Below are positions 51,108 through 59,888 of a DNA stretch of 64,000 nucleotides, piece by piece; within the stretch, counting starts at the first letter, position 1; every line of letters starts with the position of its first letter. This DNA comes from Actinomadura flavalba DSM 45200 (GTDB lineage: Bacteria > Actinomycetota > Actinomycetes > Streptosporangiales > Streptosporangiaceae). Under the pieces are notes generated by a model. That model was not told the DNA's origin, did not search any database, and saw only the letters and a list, made by a program, of their open reading frames with translations. Where the stretch lies: NCBI RefSeq assembly GCF_000374305.1, contig NZ_KB894099.1, positions 124,001 to 188,000 on the forward strand, given 5' to 3'. The translations under genes were made by a program, and so were the position numbers.

Positions 51108-52034
51108 ATGGAGCTTGTGATCGACTCGGACGTGACGCACCGCCCGCCCGGCCGGCGGACGCTGCGCTGGATCGAGGAATGCTGCGGACCCGGCGCGACG
51201 GTCCGCCACGTCCGCCCGCTCGGCGGGCGCGCGCACCTCAACCACGCGCTCGTCGTGGAGACCCGCTCGGGTACCGCGCTGCACCTCGTGCTGCGCCGGT
51301 GGCTGCCGCAGGACCGCATCGCCGCCGCCGAGTTCTCCCCCGAGCGGGAGATCGCGGCCCTCACGCTGCTCGCCGGCTGCGACCTGACGACGCCGTCGCT
51401 CGTCGCCGCCGACCCGGCCGGCGCCTACACCGAGGCGCCCGCGCTGCTGCTCACCGAGCTGCCCGGCCGTCCCGGCGGGCCCACCGGCGGCGGCATGGCC
51501 GAGTTCCTCATCCAGCTCGCGGCGGCCCTGCTGCCCGTGCACACCCTGCGCGGCGCGGCGTCGATGCCGCCGTACGTGCCCGCCAACCGGCTCGACGTGC
51601 GGCTCCCGCCCCGGTGGGCGCTGCGCCCGGCGCTGTGGGAGCGCGCGATGGAGACGGCGGCGGGCGCGGCCCCGCAGGAGCCGTCGCGGTTCCTGCACCG
51701 CGACTACCGCTACGACAACACGCTGTGGCAGGGCGGCCGCCTCAGCGGCGTCGTCGACTGGTCCGTCGCGTCCTACGGCCCGCCTGCGGTGGACGTCGCG
51801 TCAATGCGGCACGCCCTCGCCATCGGCTACGGCCTCGCGATCGCCGAACGCTTCCGCGACGTCTTCGACCAGGTCTCCGGCGGCCACACCCACGACCCGT
51901 ACTGGGACCTCCGCACCGTCCTGGACCTCCTCCCCGAAGACCCCACCTCCCCCCTGGAACCCGACCAAACAGCCGCCCAAGAGGACTACCTGGACGCCCT
52001 ACTAGCCGAACTAGGCGCCCCAACAACAGGCTGA
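51108..52034 (+). CDS. Aminoglycoside-phosphotransferase-fold kinase
   Basis: 308 residues from ATG 51108. The catalytic loop is FLHRDYRYDNTLW and the metal-binding segment GVVDWSVASYGPPAVDV, as in the APH/choline kinase fold. The substrate may be an antibiotic or a metabolite; resistance cannot be asserted. The final ~45 codons use A-ending triplets unusual here (CTA, CCA, ACA), merging into the low-complexity island that follows. Confidence 0.82.
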   Translation: MELVIDSDVTHRPPGRRTLRWIEECCGPGATVRHVRPLGGRAHLNHALVVETRSGTALHLVLRRWLPQDRIAAAEFSPEREIAALTLLAGCDLTTPSLVAADPAGAYTEAPALLLTELPGRPGGPTGGGMAEFLIQLAAALLPVHTLRGAASMPPYVPANRLDVRLPPRWALRPALWERAMETAAGAAPQEPSRFLHRDYRYDNTLWQGGRLSGVVDWSVASYGPPAVDVASMRHALAIGYGLAIAERFRDVFDQVSGGHTHDPYWDLRTVLDLLPEDPTSPLEPDQTAAQEDYLDALLAELGAPTTG

Positions 52035-52287
52035 ACCCAACCCAAACACACCCAGCACGAAACATCCCAAAACGACACAATCCAACACCACCCGGCACGG
52101 CACGACCCGGCCGAACACGACAGCACGGCGCATCCCAAACCAACGCAACACCACACGCCACACCCCGCACGACCCGCAACAACGCGCCACGTCACGGCCC
52201 CACCCGGCACAACCCAGCACGGCGCAACCCAACACGGCGCGGGCACGACCCGACGCGGCCCGGCCCGCCGCAACGCGGCGCGGCGCG

Positions 52288-52388
52288 GCGCGGCTCGGGG
52301 CAGCGCGGCTCGGGGCAGCGCGGCTCGGGGCAGCGCGGCTCGGGGCAGCGCGGCTCGGGGCAGCGCGGCTCGGGGCAGCGCGGCTCGG
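52288..52388. repeat. 15-bp tandem repeat, six copies plus a partial
   Basis: GCGCGGCTCGGGGCA is repeated without change at 52288, 52303, 52318, 52333, 52348 and 52363, then breaks off after 11 bp of a seventh copy. There are no spacers, so this is a minisatellite and not CRISPR. Confidence 0.92.
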
Positions 52389-52620
52389 CGCGGGGCGGGG
52401 CGGGGCGGGCACGGCGCAACCGGCGCGACCGGCGCGGACACAGCGCGGCGCAACCCGGCACGGCGCAGCGCGGCGCGACCCGACGCGACGCGACGCGGCA
52501 CGGCACGGCCCCGCGCGGCGCGGGCACAGCGCGGCGCGACTCAGCGCGGCGCGGGCACAGCGCGGCCCGGGGCGGCGCGACCCGACGGGCGCGGCACGAC
52601 CGGCACGGCACGACCGGATC

Positions 52621-52892
52621 GGCGCAACGCGGCGCGGTACGGGCACGCGCGGCGCGGTAGGCCGTGCCCGGCCGGGCATGGCCGGGGACAGCGCGTCCCG
52701 GCGCGGCACGGCGCGTCCCGGCGCGTCCCGGCGCGGCACGGCAGGGCGCGGCACGGCAGGGCGCGGCACGGCACGACGCGGCACGGCACGACCGGCACCG
52801 CACGACCGGCACCGCACGACCGGATCGGGCACGGCACAACCGGCGCAACGCGGCGCGGTACGGGCACGCGCGGCGCGCTAGGCCGTGCCCGG
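52621..52892. repeat. 51-bp direct repeat within island 1
   Basis: The segment 52621-52671 recurs at 52842-52892 with one difference (GGTAG against GCTAG), an offset of 221 bp. It contains GGGCACGCGCGGCGCG and GGCCGTGCCCGG. It suggests growth of the island by duplication. Confidence 0.85.
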
Positions 52893-53029
52893 TCGGCACG
52901 GCCGGGGCCAGCGCGTCCCGGCACAGCGCGGCGCGGTGCGGCAGAGCGCGGGACGGTGCGGCAGAGCGCGGGACGGTGCGGGGGGGTTTGGTGGTATCCG
53001 GGTGGTCGGGTGTGGTTTGGGGTGGGTGG

Positions 53030-54070
53030 TTAGGTCAGGGTGACGGTTTCTACGGGGAGGCTGGAGTCGGCGGGGAGGGTGAGTTCGGACGGGGGGAGGC
53101 CCGCGGCGAGGAGTTCGGCGCCGAGGGCGGCGACCATCGCGCCGTTGTCGGTGCAGAGTTTGGGGCGCGGGACGCGGAGGCGGACGCCCGCCGCGTCGCA
53201 GCGTTCCTGAGCCAGGGCGCGCAGGCGCGAGTTGGCCGCGACGCCGCCGCCGATGAGCAGGTCGTGGACGCCGTTGTCCTTGCAGACCTTCAGGGCCTTG
53301 TGGGTGAGGACGTCCACGACGGCCTCCTGGAACGACGCGGCGACGTCCGCGACCGGCACCGGCTCGCCCGCGCGCTCCTTCGCCTCCACCCAGCGCGCCA
53401 CGGCCGTCTTCAGGCCCGAGAACGAGAAGTCGTAGGTGCCGTCGGCGTACTTGCCGCGCGGGAACGCGATCGCGGCCGGGTCGCCGTCGCGGGCGGCGCG
53501 ATCGACGAACGGGCCGCCGGGGAAGCCCAGGTCGAGGACGCGGGCGACCTTGTCGAACGCCTCGCCCGCCGCGTCGTCCACGGTCGTGCCGAGGGACCGC
53601 ACGTCGCTGGCCACGTCCGGCACCAGCAACAGCGAGCTGTGCCCGCCCGACACCAGCATCGCCACGCACGGCTTGGGCAGCGGCCCGTGTTCGAGCTGGT
53701 CGACGCAGACGTGCGCGGCCAGGTGGTTCACCCCGTACAGCGGCTTGCCGAGCGACAGCGCGTATGCCTTCGCCGCCGCGACGCCCACCATCAGCGCGCC
53801 CGGCAGGCCCGGCCCGGCCGTGACGGCGAACGCGTCGACGTCGGCGAGCGCGAGCCCGGCGTCCTTGAGGGCGCGGTCGACGGTCGGCGTCATCGCCTCC
53901 AGGTGCGCCCGCGACGCGACCTCCGGCACGACGCCGCCGAACCGGGCGTGCTCCTGCACGCTCGACGCCAGCGACTCGCCCAGCAGCGTGTGCCCGCGCA
54001 CGATCCCGACACCGGTCTCGTCGCAGGACGTCTCGATGCCGAGCACGATCGGCGTCGAGTCCGTGATCAT
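53030..54070 (-). CDS. tsaD: tRNA N6-threonylcarbamoyladenosine transferase subunit TsaD
   Basis: 346 residues from ATG 54070 (GGGAGG upstream). It transfers the threonylcarbamoyl group to A37 of ANN-decoding tRNAs, with TsaB and TsaE. The HxxxH iron site is in NHLAAHVCV; VLGIETSCDETGV and LLIGGGVAANSRLR belong to the ASKHA nucleotide fold. It overlaps rimI by 4 bp. The stop is TAA, uncommon in this GC context, lying in the 17-bp junction shared with the end of the repeat-rich gene at 55700. Confidence 0.96.
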   Translation of the reverse strand: MITDSTPIVLGIETSCDETGVGIVRGHTLLGESLASSVQEHARFGGVVPEVASRAHLEAMTPTVDRALKDAGLALADVDAFAVTAGPGLPGALMVGVAAAKAYALSLGKPLYGVNHLAAHVCVDQLEHGPLPKPCVAMLVSGGHSSLLLVPDVASDVRSLGTTVDDAAGEAFDKVARVLDLGFPGGPFVDRAARDGDPAAIAFPRGKYADGTYDFSFSGLKTAVARWVEAKERAGEPVPVADVAASFQEAVVDVLTHKALKVCKDNGVHDLLIGGGVAANSRLRALAQERCDAAGVRLRVPRPKLCTDNGAMVAALGAELLAAGLPPSELTLPADSSLPVETVTLT

Positions 54071-54546
54071 CGGTCCTCCCGGGTGAAGCCTGTGGGCGTG
54101 CGGTGCGGCACGTGGCGCATGACGATCGCGTCGACGCCGGACGGCTGGTAGTAGCCGCGGCGGAGGCCGATCCGGACGAAGCCGAACCGTTCGTAGAGGC
54201 GCTGCGCGGCCGGGTTGTCGGCGCGGACCTCCAGGAACACCTCCTCGCTGCGGCGGCGTCCGGCCTCGGCGAGCAACTCCGTCAGCAGCGCGGCGCCGAG
54301 GCCCTTGCCGCGCTGGTCGGCGCGGACGCCGATCGTCTGCACGTCGGCCTGCCCGCCTGCGGCGGCGAGCCCGGCATAGCCGACGATCTGCCCGTCCTCT
54401 TCGGCGACGACGTAGTGCCGCGTGGCGGGCTGGTCGCGCAGTTCGCCGCGCAGCATGCCCATCGTCCAGGCGTCGTCGGGGAAGAGCACGCGTTCCAGGG
54501 CGTGGACGGCGTCGAGGTCGTCCGCGGTCATCGGACGGAGCGTCAT
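54067..54546 (-). CDS. rimI: Ribosomal protein S18-alanine N-acetyltransferase (GNAT)
   Basis: 159-residue GNAT. The acetyl-CoA loop is IGVRADQRGKGLGAALL, followed by EVRADNPAAQRLYERFGFVRIG, the classic RimI ending. The position between tsaB and tsaD with 4-bp overlaps on both sides is the conserved actinobacterial order. Confidence 0.92.
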   Translation of the reverse strand: MTLRPMTADDLDAVHALERVLFPDDAWTMGMLRGELRDQPATRHYVVAEEDGQIVGYAGLAAAGGQADVQTIGVRADQRGKGLGAALLTELLAEAGRRRSEEVFLEVRADNPAAQRLYERFGFVRIGLRRGYYQPSGVDAIVMRHVPHRTPTGFTREDR

Positions 54547-55226
54547 GCCGGGGTGACCTTCTTGCGCGGGCCCGGGGCGACCGCGTCGGGACGGCGCAGG
54601 TAGAGCGGTTCGGGCGGCAGCAGCGCCGGGCCCTTCTTGCCGGACAGCCGCGCGATGGCCAGCTCCGCCAGCGCGGACGCCGAGGGCAGCAGCGGCTCCG
54701 CGCCGAGCTGCGACGTGCCGAGGACGTCCGGGTAGAGCGTCGCGCCCTCACCGATGACGGGCAGGTCGGGCGCTCCGTCGAGGACGTCGGCGGCCGGGCC
54801 GACGTGCGGGCCGGTGACGCGCACTCCGCGCGAGGCGTACCGCGCCCAGTAGACCTCCTTGCGCCGGGCGTCGGTCGCGACGGCGAACGGCGCGTCCCGC
54901 CCGGACCCCCACGCGATCGCGTCCAGCGTGCACACCCCGTGCACCGGGATGCGCAACGCGTCCCCCAGCGCCCGAGCCGTGACGAGCCCCACCCGCAGCC
55001 CGGTGTAGGGCCCCGGCCCGACCCCGACGACGACGGCGCTCAACTCCGCCGGGACGGCCCCCGCCTCGGCGAGCACCCCGGCCACCGCAGGCGTCAGCAC
55101 CTCGGTGTGCCGCCGCTCCTCCACACCCTCGGCAACGGCCCGAGCCCGCACCCCCTCCCCCGGCACCCACTCGTAAAGAGCAACGGCGACAGCGGCGGTA
55201 GCAGTATCGAAAGCCAAAACCAGCAC
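54543..55226 (-). CDS. tsaB: tRNA threonylcarbamoyladenosine biosynthesis protein TsaB
   Basis: 227 residues from GTG 55226 (GGGG shortly before), giving VLVLAFDTATAAVAVALYEW. The frame stays open into the upstream low-complexity island, but that part is Arg/Ala/Pro noise. VVVGVGPGPYTGLRVGL is the TsaB signature. It forms a heterodimer with TsaD. The first ~40 codons share the T-poor plus-strand composition of island 2. Confidence 0.93.
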   Translation of the reverse strand: MLVLAFDTATAAVAVALYEWVPGEGVRARAVAEGVEERRHTEVLTPAVAGVLAEAGAVPAELSAVVVGVGPGPYTGLRVGLVTARALGDALRIPVHGVCTLDAIAWGSGRDAPFAVATDARRKEVYWARYASRGVRVTGPHVGPAADVLDGAPDLPVIGEGATLYPDVLGTSQLGAEPLLPSASALAELAIARLSGKKGPALLPPEPLYLRRPDAVAPGPRKKVTPA

Positions 55227-55236
55227 GACCCCAGAG

Positions 55237-55693
55237 CGTAGTCCAGCCACCAGCCCAACGAGCACGCCACGACACCGGACAGAAGCACAACACAGAACGC
55301 CCCAACACAAGGCAGAAGACCCGAGCACGGCATGGCATGGCGCGGCACGCGTCAAGCAGGAGCGCGCGGCGCGGCACAGCACGCGTCGGCCGGGAGCGTG
55401 CGGCGCCGGACGGGGAGAGCGCGGCGCGGCACGGTGTGGCACGTGTTGGGCTGGAGAGTGCGGCGCGGCACGACGCAAGGCGGGAGCGTACCGCGTGGCT
55501 CGGTGCGGCGGCGGAGGGGTGGGGTCCTGTCCCGCCGCGTCCGCGAACGGTACGGCACCGCCGCCCAGCAGCGCCACATCCGTGTGCGCTGCGCCGCGTC
55601 GGCGCCCACTACCTCACCCTGCGCGCCGACCGCAGTTCGGGACTTCGTGGGCGGGTGGGGTGGGGCTGTTCGGTTAGGGACGGCTGGGTTTTT
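55237..55693. repeat. Strand-asymmetric low-complexity island 2
   Basis: 457 bp between the tsaB start and the end of the repeat-rich gene. The left part is C/A-rich (GACAGAAGCACAACACAGAA), the core is built from GCGGCGCGGCACGGC-like words shared with island 1, and the right end is G/T-rich (GGCTGGGTTTTTGGGTGG). It ends at GGGTGGTTAGGTCAGGG (55694-55710), identical to 53024-53040 at the edge of island 1. It must contain the tsaB promoter region. Confidence 0.75.
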
Positions 55694-55699
55694 GGGTGG

Positions 55700-58600
55700 T
55701 TAGGTCAGGGCGGTGATCATGGCTTCGGCTGCTTGTTGGGCGCCGTTCATGGCGTGCTTGGCTGCTAGGGGGTCGCCGTCGTCGTTGCCGGAGTAGCGGA
55801 TGGTGATGAGGACGTTGCCGGCGCGGGCGTTGGTCACGGCTTCGCCCTGGCCCTCCCTGCGGTCGACGCTGTAGACGGTGTACGCCTCGTCGCCGACGCC
55901 CTCGGGGCGGCTCTTCTCGGTGAGTTCGCGGCCGGCGAGCAGGGCCTTGCCGGATTCGTCGTCGCGGCGTTCGGTCGTGAAGGTCTTGCGGGCGGCGTCC
56001 GTCGCGGAGGCGGCGCCGTCGCCGGAGACGGCGCGCAACTCGACCGTGAGCAGGCGCTTGCGCTTGCCGGTGAGGGCTCCCCAGACGCATTGGTTCTGGC
56101 GGTCGTTGCTCTGGTAGTTGTCGGCGGGCATCCGGTCGGCGCCCGGCGCGAGCCTGCCGGCCGTCGCCGCCGGGAACGCCTCGCACGCCTCCGGGACCTG
56201 CGCCCGTTCGCCGTTCGGCACGTCGGTGTTGCCCGCCGCGCCGCTGCCGACGACCGTCCCGCCGTCCCGGTCGCCCGTCGTGCCGGTGCCGCTGAGGATC
56301 ACCAGGACGGCGAGGACGCACGCGCCGATGCCCGCCGCGACGCCGCCGAGCACGATGAGCGTCCGCCGTCCCGCGCCGCGCCCCTGGCGCGCCACCCGGT
56401 GGTGACCGCTACGCGACCCGGCGCCGCTCCGCCGCGACTCCCGCTCGCGGATCTCGTCGCCGCGCTCGTAGCCGCCGGAACCGTACCCGCCCGCGCGCGA
56501 CGCCACCCCGCGCTCGGTCTCCCGCGACCCTGAGCCGTACCCGGCCCGCCGCGTCCCGGAGTCGTACGCGCCACCGCGTCCGGCCTCCCGCGTCGCGGCA
56601 CCGCGCGTCCCGTACTCGGACTCCCGGGCCTCCGCCCCGTAGGCACTACCACTCGCGCCACGCTCGGATTCCCAAGCGCCCGACGCGTAGGCACCGCTGT
56701 GCGTCGCGATGCCCCCGGTCTCCGACGCGCCGGAGCCGTAGCCGCCGCTGCGCTCGGCGCCCCGCGCGCCCGTCCCGTGGGCTCCGCTGTGCGTAGGGGC
56801 ACCCCCGGTCTCCAGCGAGCCGTAGGCACCGCTGCGCTCCGGGTTCCGCGCACCCGTTTCGTGGGAGCCGCTGTGCGTCGTTGTGCCACCGGTCTCCGAC
56901 GCGCCGGAGCCGTAGGCGCCGCTGCGCTCGGCGTCCCACGCGCCTGTTCGGTGGGCACCGCTGTGCGTCGTTGTGCCGCCGGTCTCCAGCGCGCCGGAGC
57001 CGTAGGCGCCGCTGCGTTCGGCGTCCTGCGGCCCCGTTTCGTAGGCGCCGCTGTGTGTCGCTGTGCCGCCGGTCTCCGGCGCGCCGGAGGCGCTTGCGCT
57101 GCGCTCGGGACTGGTGTCCCGTGGCCGTGCTCGGAACGGGTCTTCGGACGTGTCGCGGGCGTGGCCGCCGCTGGCGGCGGGTCCGGTGCGCACCGGGTTC
57201 TCGTAGGGGGAGCCCCGCAGGCCGGGGTGGCCGCCGCTGCCCATGGCGCCGCCGACGCGCTCGTCCCCGGGATGGGGTCCACTGCCGCTCGGCGAGTACA
57301 CCGGGTTCTGGTACTCCTGGCCGCCGCGATGTCCGGGCGCGCTCACGTCCCGGACGGGCTCGTTCCCGGCGTGGCTCCCGCTCGCGCGTGTCTCGTATCC
57401 CTCGGCCGGCGCGCTCGGGTAGCCGCCCGAGCCGAGGGGCTCCACGCCCGTCGCGCGCTCGTCGTGCGAGGACGACCCGGCGGAACGCTCGTAGCCGTAC
57501 CCGGCCACGCTCCGGTGCCCGCCCGTCCCGGATGTGCCCGCCCACGCGGAGTCCTCGTAGCCCTCGCCGGGCGCGCTCCGCTGCCCGCCGGTCCCCGAAG
57601 TACCCGCCCACGCCGAGCCCTCGTAGCCCTCGCCGGGCACGATCCGCTGCCCGCCCGTCCCGGAAGTACCCGCCCACGCGGAGTCCTCGTAGCCCTCGCC
57701 GGGCGCGCTCCGGTGCCCGCCGGTCCCCGAGGCGCCCGCCCGCGCGGAGCCCTCGCCGGGCGCGTTCCGGTGGCCGCCCGTGTCCGACGTGCCGGGACGC
57801 TCGCGCTCGGCGGGCGTCTCCCCGGCTCGTACGGGGTTCTCGTATCCGTGGCCGGGCACGTTGCGGTGGCCGCCGCTCTCGAACGAGGGCGTGTCCGGCT
57901 CGGCGGCGGGATACGGTCGCGCCGCCGCCCGGGAATCCTCGTACGCGGACACCTGCCGGTAACCGCCGGTCCCCGGCGAACTCGTGCTTCCGGGCCGGTC
58001 CTGGCCCGGGTAACTCCCCCTGGCCGACGAACCCGTCTCCCGGAGACGTTCGCCGGGCTGGACCCCGCCCGCCCGTGCGGGGTTCTCGTACCCCGCCCCG
58101 GGCACGCTCCGGTGCGGGCCGGTACTCGACGACGCCGACTCCCGGAACAGCTCGGTCCCGCCGTACCCACCGCCGGACGGCGCCTGCGCGGCCGGATACG
58201 CGCCGGTCGCCGAGGAGTTCACGTCATCAGCGCGCTCTCCGGAACGTACGCCGCCCGAACGGGCGCCCTCACGAGGTGCGCTCGGATACGCCCCCGACCC
58301 GGGGAGGCCCGCGCCGGGGTCGCGCTCCTGCCCCGCACCGGTGCCGCCCGACGACGCAGCACTCACACTCGGGTACGCACCCGTTCCCGAGGTCCCACCA
58401 GGACGAGAGAGGTCTTCGCCGGGATACGCGGCGCCCGCATCGCGTGCGCTCGGATAGACCCCGGTGCCCGAAGGGGAAGGCGCGGCAGGACGCTCGTCAC
58501 CCGGCACAAGGCCGGGATAGGTCGGGTGCTCATAGCCGGAGACGTCCTGAGCCGGAGGACCGGACACGGCGCGGTGGCCGCCCGTGCCGGGCTCGAAGCC

Positions 58601-59257
58601 GCCCGGATAGGCGGTCGACCCGGTGGTGTGCGTCGGGGCCGGGTGGTAGGGCGCGCCGGACGGCGGAAGGGAGCGGCGGGCGGCCTCGTAGATCGCCTCG
58701 TAGGCGCCGCTCTCCAGCGGGCTCGGCGGATAGGCGTCCGCGCGCGGGGACGGTGCCGGGTGCGAGGACGCGAGCGGCGTGCCACGGAGGGGGTCGTAGG
58801 CGAGCGGGTCCTGGCGGGCGGGGTCGGCTTCGCCGGACCGGGTGAGCCGGTGCTCGTCCTCGTGCGGCGGAGTCACGGACTGATCCCGTCCGGTCGGTTG
58901 CGCTGTCCCATGGTGGCCCCCCGGCCTCTCCTGGCGTCCGGCCGCTGCCGACCGGACGGTTCCGCTCGTTGCTCGTTCTTCCGGAAGCGTCTCCCGGTCA
59001 CCGGGTACGCCCGGCTGCCCGGCCGCCCCCGTCGCGCCGCCCCCTGCGACGCGTCGATCTCCTGTCTCGCCCTGACCCGGGGTTCCCGTGGACCGGTCGT
59101 CCGGCGCGGGGAAGGCCGTGCGGTACTCACCGGCCGGGAATCCGCGCCGCTGCTCACCACGGCCGGCGCGGTGGCCGCCGCCTGCCGCGTCCTGGCCGCC
59201 GCCCGGTTCGCGGTGGCCGTCCGCGCGACGGTCGCCGTCGCGTTGGCTGCCACTCAC
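55700..59257 (-). CDS. Repeat-rich disordered membrane protein with DUF3558-like tail domain
   Basis: 1185 residues from GTG 59257 (GGAG 8 bases upstream). Residues 1 to ~960 are a Gly/Ser/Tyr/Pro/Arg-rich, presumably disordered cytoplasmic segment with a 22-residue repeat block around 496-586 (units like GTSGTGGQRSAPGEGYEDSA) and a 30-residue block around 719-872 (units like ETGGTTTHSGAHRTGAWDAE). A membrane helix (LIVLGGVAAGIGACVLAVLV, ~965-985) follows, then a ~195-residue extracytoplasmic domain with two cysteines (PEACEAF; NQCVWGAL), reminiscent of DUF3558-type lipoproteins. It sits between tsaB and tsaE. Function unknown. The 927-codon antisense frame is a shadow. Confidence 0.72.
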   Translation of the reverse strand: MSGSQRDGDRRADGHREPGGGQDAAGGGHRAGRGEQRRGFPAGEYRTAFPAPDDRSTGTPGQGETGDRRVAGGGATGAAGQPGVPGDRETLPEERATSGTVRSAAAGRQERPGGHHGTAQPTGRDQSVTPPHEDEHRLTRSGEADPARQDPLAYDPLRGTPLASSHPAPSPRADAYPPSPLESGAYEAIYEAARRSLPPSGAPYHPAPTHTTGSTAYPGGFEPGTGGHRAVSGPPAQDVSGYEHPTYPGLVPGDERPAAPSPSGTGVYPSARDAGAAYPGEDLSRPGGTSGTGAYPSVSAASSGGTGAGQERDPGAGLPGSGAYPSAPREGARSGGVRSGERADDVNSSATGAYPAAQAPSGGGYGGTELFRESASSSTGPHRSVPGAGYENPARAGGVQPGERLRETGSSARGSYPGQDRPGSTSSPGTGGYRQVSAYEDSRAAARPYPAAEPDTPSFESGGHRNVPGHGYENPVRAGETPAERERPGTSDTGGHRNAPGEGSARAGASGTGGHRSAPGEGYEDSAWAGTSGTGGQRIVPGEGYEGSAWAGTSGTGGQRSAPGEGYEDSAWAGTSGTGGHRSVAGYGYERSAGSSSHDERATGVEPLGSGGYPSAPAEGYETRASGSHAGNEPVRDVSAPGHRGGQEYQNPVYSPSGSGPHPGDERVGGAMGSGGHPGLRGSPYENPVRTGPAASGGHARDTSEDPFRARPRDTSPERSASASGAPETGGTATHSGAYETGPQDAERSGAYGSGALETGGTTTHSGAHRTGAWDAERSGAYGSGASETGGTTTHSGSHETGARNPERSGAYGSLETGGAPTHSGAHGTGARGAERSGGYGSGASETGGIATHSGAYASGAWESERGASGSAYGAEARESEYGTRGAATREAGRGGAYDSGTRRAGYGSGSRETERGVASRAGGYGSGGYERGDEIRERESRRSGAGSRSGHHRVARQGRGAGRRTLIVLGGVAAGIGACVLAVLVILSGTGTTGDRDGGTVVGSGAAGNTDVPNGERAQVPEACEAFPAATAGRLAPGADRMPADNYQSNDRQNQCVWGALTGKRKRLLTVELRAVSGDGAASATDAARKTFTTERRDDESGKALLAGRELTEKSRPEGVGDEAYTVYSVDRREGQGEAVTNARAGNVLITIRYSGNDDGDPLAAKHAMNGAQQAAEAMITALT

Positions 59258-59384
59258 CGGATGCACTCCCGCTGGGAATCAGTTCATGTGACGAAGGTGA
59301 GGTGTTCGTTCCGGCAAAGAGTACGACATCTCCACGTAATCTGGTCCGCCAGCACTTACAGAAAAAAGCGAAGGATTCTCGGAC

Positions 59385-59888
59385 TCAACGGAGATCATCG
59401 GCCAGACCCGCCCACCTGCCGCCGATCCCGTCGATCCGGACGACCCGCTCCTCATCGCCTTCTTCCGCCTTCCGAGAAATGATCATCTCCAGTCGATCTT
59501 CGGCCAGCCCCTCGGCCAGGCCCTCCCCCCATTCGACGACGGTCACGGACTCCTCCAGGGAGGCGTCGAGGTCGAGGTCGTCCAGCTCGGCGAAGCCCCC
59601 GAGCCGGTACGCGTCGACGTGCACGAGCCCCGGCCCGCCGACGAGCGACGGATGCACCCGCGCGATGACGAACGTCGGCGAGGTGACCGGCCCCCTGATC
59701 CCGAGCCCCTCCCCGAGCCCCTGGGTGAACGTGGTCTTCCCCGCGCCCAGGTCACCGGTGAGGACGATCAGGTCACCGGCCCGCACCAGCCCGGCCAGCC
59801 GCTCCCCCAGCGCCTGCATCGCCTCGGCGTCGGGCACCTTCACGTCCACGCCCTGCTCACCCTTCCCGGCCGACCGCCGCCCCGGCAT
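59385..59888 (-). CDS. tsaE: tRNA threonylcarbamoyladenosine biosynthesis ATPase TsaE
   Basis: 167 residues from ATG 59888 (a GTG directly before it is possible). Walker A is LTGDLGAGKTTFTQGLG, followed by SPTFVIARVHPS and VDAYRLGG, the TsaE signature. The P-loop ATPase drives the TsaBD cycle. Start and stop codons of tsaE and the upstream hydrolase gene overlap. The 127 bp after it may hold the promoter of the repeat-rich gene. Confidence 0.94.
   Translation of the reverse strand: MPGRRSAGKGEQGVDVKVPDAEAMQALGERLAGLVRAGDLIVLTGDLGAGKTTFTQGLGEGLGIRGPVTSPTFVIARVHPSLVGGPGLVHVDAYRLGGFAELDDLDLDASLEESVTVVEWGEGLAEGLAEDRLEMIISRKAEEGDEERVVRIDGIGGRWAGLADDLR

Larger units (their letters stand above)
52035..53029. 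repeat. Strand-asymmetric low-complexity island 1
   Basis: About 1 kb between the convergent phosphotransferase and tsaD genes. The plus strand is nearly free of T from 52040 to ~52980: first C/A-rich (CCCAACCCAAACACACCC), then a core made of variants of GGCGCGGCACGGCAC, then an abrupt G/T-rich end (GGTGTGGTTTGGGGTGGG). Long reading frames across it on both strands translate as Arg/Ala/Pro or Arg/Gly/Thr runs and are not genes. Contains a 15-bp tandem array and a 51-bp direct repeat. Confidence 0.8.

Noticed and set aside
51108..52034. Aminoglycoside resistance gene
   Set aside because: The APH fold is certain but the family covers many kinases; resistance cannot be read from sequence alone.
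52288..52388. CRISPR array
   Set aside because: Units are 15 bp, contiguous and without spacers; no cas genes.
52011..52924. Several long Arg/Ala/Pro and Arg/Gly frames across island 1 on both strands
   Set aside because: Generated by T-poor GC repeats that lack stop codons; no ribosome sites or sensible starts.
56699..59482. Plus-strand frame of over 900 codons opposite the repeat-rich protein
   Set aside because: Repeats are mirrored from the other strand; no membrane or domain logic, whereas the minus frame ends in a helix plus folded domain.
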